64,000 nt of DNA, taken from positions 62,001 to 126,000 of the forward strand of contig NZ_BJYX01000004.1 in NCBI RefSeq assembly GCF_007991735.1. The letters are read 5' to 3'. The notes under the pieces are model-generated. The model did not search any database. It was given only the letters and a program-made list of their open reading frames with translations, and was not told the origin of the DNA. A program made the position numbers and the translations under genes. The DNA comes from Terrabacter aerolatus. GTDB taxonomy: Bacteria > Actinomycetota > Actinomycetes > Actinomycetales > Dermatophilaceae. Of this stretch, positions 62,098 to 64,000 are shown piece after piece; within the stretch, counting starts at the first letter, position 1; every line of letters starts with the position of its first letter.

Positions 62098-62205
62098 GCC
62101 ACCGTCGAGCCCCGTCTAGCCCCGCCGAGCCCCTTCGAGCACGCTCGAGCTCGGCTCGGCAGCCCGCCCGACGACGTCACGGCGTCACGCGGTCGACGGT
62201 GGACG

Positions 62206-63573
62206 TCAGGGCTGCAGATCGGCGAACGCGAGCGGTGCCCGCGTGACGGCATACGTGGCGAAGTAGAGCTTCTCGACCGAACCGTCAGGGGCACGCACGA
62301 CCTCGAGGACCTCACCGCGCTCCCGGCCCTCGACCGCGCGGTAGCGGTCGGCGCCCTCCGGGGCGTAGCGGGTCTCGGAGAGCTGCTCGTCCTCGGCCAG
62401 CCGCGACCACAGCTCTGCATCGCGCACGAAGAACGTCAGCGGTGACCCCTCGGACCACCACAGGCCGAGCAGCTCGGCCAGGGCCGGCTGCTCCCTCTCG
62501 GGCACCCAGGCGGCGGCGAGCGTCGGCTCGGTGTCGAGGACCGCCTCGACGAGGTCGGTCGCCAGCGCCAGCGTCAGCGCACCGGACGTCGCGTTGGCGA
62601 AGACGACCGCGCCGATGCCGTCCTTGCGCCGGACCCGCAGGCCGGTGAGGAAGCCCGGCATCGCCCCGCCGTGGCCGACGTAGACCCGGTCGCCGCGCCG
62701 GCCCATCCCGAAACCGAGTCCGTAGGCGCCGGTCCAGCCGTCGGTGTCGGTCATGATGATCGGCCGGCACATCTCCTCGACGGTCTCGGGGCGCACGACC
62801 CGGTCGTCGGGGTTCGCGACGTAGGCGGCGTAGCGCGCCATGTCGGCGACGGTCGACCACAGGCCCCCGAGCGGCGCCGTCGCGTTGAGGGTGAAGAGCG
62901 GCTCCTCGCTCGCCGTGCCGGCGTAGGGGTCGACCTGGTAGCCGATGGCCCGGTCGTCCGCCGGGACGAGCCCGGTCCGCGTCATGCCGAGCGGGTCGAG
63001 GACGCGCTCGCGGACGACGTGCTCCCAGTCCTGGCCCGTGACCCGCTCGACGACCTGGCCGAGGAGGCCGTAGGCGAGGTTCGAGTAGTGGAACGCATGA
63101 TGCGCGGGGAGCACCTGCTCGGCCTGCTCGACACCCGCGAGGAACTCGTCGCGCTCCGGGGCCTCGAGGCTCTCCCAGATGTGGCCGACGGGCTCGCGCT
63201 GGAGACCGGAGGCGTGAGCCAGCATCTGGCGCAAGGGAACCCGGGCGTGCGTGGTGCCGGGGAGGTAGGCCTCGAGGGTGTCGTCGAGGGAGAGCCGTCC
63301 GTCGTCGCGCAGTGCCATGACCGCCAGCGCCGTGAACGTCTTGGTCACCGAGCCGATCATGAACTGGGTGTCGTCGGTGGCCGGCACCGGACCGGCGCCG
63401 AGCCGCGCCGACCCCACGTGAGCCGACCAGACGAGGTGCCCGTCACGCACGACGCCGACGCTGACGCCGGGCGCGCGCCACGAGCGCTGCGCCGCGACCA
63501 CGCGCCCGAGCAGGTCGCGCTCGAGCCCCGGCGACAGGGTGGGGACGGACGCGCCGGCCGACGCCGAGCTCAC
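62206..63573 (-). CDS. serine hydrolase, class C beta-lactamase family
   Basis: A 455-residue penicillin-binding-protein-like hydrolase. Catalytic SVTK (SxxK, about 74-77), the YSN in HYSNLAYGLLG (about 167-169), and HGG in VGHGGAMPGF (about 303-305) are present. A C-terminal lipocalin-like domain of about 130 residues (ETRYAPEGADRYRAVEG) follows. No clear signal peptide, so may be cytosolic. GTG start overlaps the preceding small gene. Esterase or peptidase role; substrate unknown. Confidence 0.88.
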   Translation of the reverse strand: MSSASAGASVPTLSPGLERDLLGRVVAAQRSWRAPGVSVGVVRDGHLVWSAHVGSARLGAGPVPATDDTQFMIGSVTKTFTALAVMALRDDGRLSLDDTLEAYLPGTTHARVPLRQMLAHASGLQREPVGHIWESLEAPERDEFLAGVEQAEQVLPAHHAFHYSNLAYGLLGQVVERVTGQDWEHVVRERVLDPLGMTRTGLVPADDRAIGYQVDPYAGTASEEPLFTLNATAPLGGLWSTVADMARYAAYVANPDDRVVRPETVEEMCRPIIMTDTDGWTGAYGLGFGMGRRGDRVYVGHGGAMPGFLTGLRVRRKDGIGAVVFANATSGALTLALATDLVEAVLDTEPTLAAAWVPEREQPALAELLGLWWSEGSPLTFFVRDAELWSRLAEDEQLSETRYAPEGADRYRAVEGRERGEVLEVVRAPDGSVEKLYFATYAVTRAPLAFADLQP

Positions 63574-63785
63574 TCCGCCGCCCGCAGGCTCATCGGGCCG
63601 TAGACGACGACGTCGTGCTCACGGAGGGTGACCGACTCCACCCCCGCCTCGAGCAGCTCGCGCCAGGACTCGCCGAGGTAGCTCTCGGCGTCGCTCTGGG
63701 TCGGGAAGCCCGTGATCGTCACGGCCGCTCCCTCCATCGGGTTCCCGTGGGCGTCGAGGAACAGCCAGGACCAGTCAGCACTCAT
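63570..63785 (-). CDS. small hypothetical protein
   Basis: A 71-residue protein, MSADWSWLFLDAHGNPM then FPTQSDAESYLGESWRELLEAGVESVTL and VVYGPMSLRAAE. It looks like a compact alpha/beta unit of unknown role, conserved in style in actinobacteria. The stop overlaps the hydrolase start (GTGA), so the two are translationally coupled. Confidence 0.75.
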   Translation of the reverse strand: MSADWSWLFLDAHGNPMEGAAVTITGFPTQSDAESYLGESWRELLEAGVESVTLREHDVVVYGPMSLRAAE

Positions 63786-63843
63786 ACCGTCACCCTAGTT
63801 GGCGGCTCGTTTGACGGGCGGCTGCCCGTCGTGCGACGGTTCG

Positions 63844-63957
63844 CCTAACCGAAGGACGATGGGGCAAGCCGGTGCGACTCCGGCGCTGACCCGCAACCGT
63901 GATGCCACTCCCCGCCGCCAGCGGCCAGGGGTGACCAGTCGGAAAACCCGCGTCCCA
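63844..63957 (+). promoter_or_regulatory. cobalamin riboswitch
   Basis: The conserved core is present: ggggcaagccggtgcgactc, then ccggcgctgacccgcaaccgtgatg, and the terminal accagtcggaaaacccg. Outer bases ggacg (63854-63858) can pair with cgtcc (63951-63955) to close the structure. It faces right, so the controlled gene lies past the window edge; in this synteny a cobalamin-related gene or transporter is expected. The linked DUF3043 and downstream cobT position in M. tuberculosis agrees with that. Confidence 0.85.
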
Positions 63958-64000
63958 CCGGCTCCTTTGTCAGTCTGTCGTGGAATGCGGACCGGAGTCA

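Overview
The window is a gene-dense, GC-rich (about 70 percent) bacterial chromosome segment with actinobacterial hallmarks: DUF7455, DUF3040, DUF4126, DUF6504 and DUF3043 families, a class II DAHP synthase, a di-heme QcrC/QcrA/QcrB complex, CtaF, and a mycobacterial-type SOS box. Gene content and base use fit a Micrococcales member, perhaps of the Intrasporangiaceae; the genus is inference. I see no insertion sequence, prophage, CRISPR array, tRNA or rRNA.

Layout. (1) 1-4.6 kb, minus strand: a MoxR ATPase, DUF58, one-TM protein and two VWA proteins in an overlapping operon that runs off the left edge. (2) 4.7-8.5 kb: topoisomerase IV subunit B (parE), divergent DUF7455, DUF456 and DUF3040 proteins. 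(3) 8.5-15.7 kb, minus strand: a translesion-synthesis operon (DUF6504, SAV_6107-type HEPN protein, DnaE2-like polymerase, methyltransferase, DinB) behind a perfect SOS box. (4) 16-17.6 kb: DUF4126 membrane protein and a secreted protein.

(5) 17.7-62.1 kb follows, with losses and insertions, the gene order I recall for M. tuberculosis Rv2172c to Rv2206: metF, polyprenyl synthase, Rv2175c, a PASTA kinase at the pknL place, aroG, acyltransferase, SRPBCC protein, fadD15, exonuclease-UvrC fusion, trpD, ctaE-qcrCAB, ctaF/ctaC, PfkB-family kinase, HesB/ErpA, glycerate kinase and DUF3043. The mannosyltransferase genes of that M. tuberculosis region (mptA, mptC, pimB) are absent, while ctaD sits between ctaC and ctaF. 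Extra genes include a two-component pair, threonine aldolase, glucokinase, an altered cysteine-desulfurase-like protein with TusA, Aat and nadA. (6) 62.2-64 kb: a serine beta-lactamase-like hydrolase, a small protein, and a cobalamin riboswitch whose regulated gene lies beyond the right edge.

The window is mainly housekeeping: envelope stress or assembly, DNA topology and damage tolerance, central biosynthesis (aromatic amino acids, NAD, folate C1, isoprenoids) and the terminal respiratory chain. The most unusual signal is not a gene: a non-palindromic 9-mer, RCGGCATAC, occurs at least 26 times, in three coding contexts, both orientations and noncoding DNA, about twelve times the base-composition expectation for its 8-base core. 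Other leads are the SOS-box-linked HEPN/TLS operon, a PLP-fold protein lacking its lysine beside TusA, an orphan 16-bp hairpin next to the SOS box, and a 14-codon ORF with its own RBS and hairpin.
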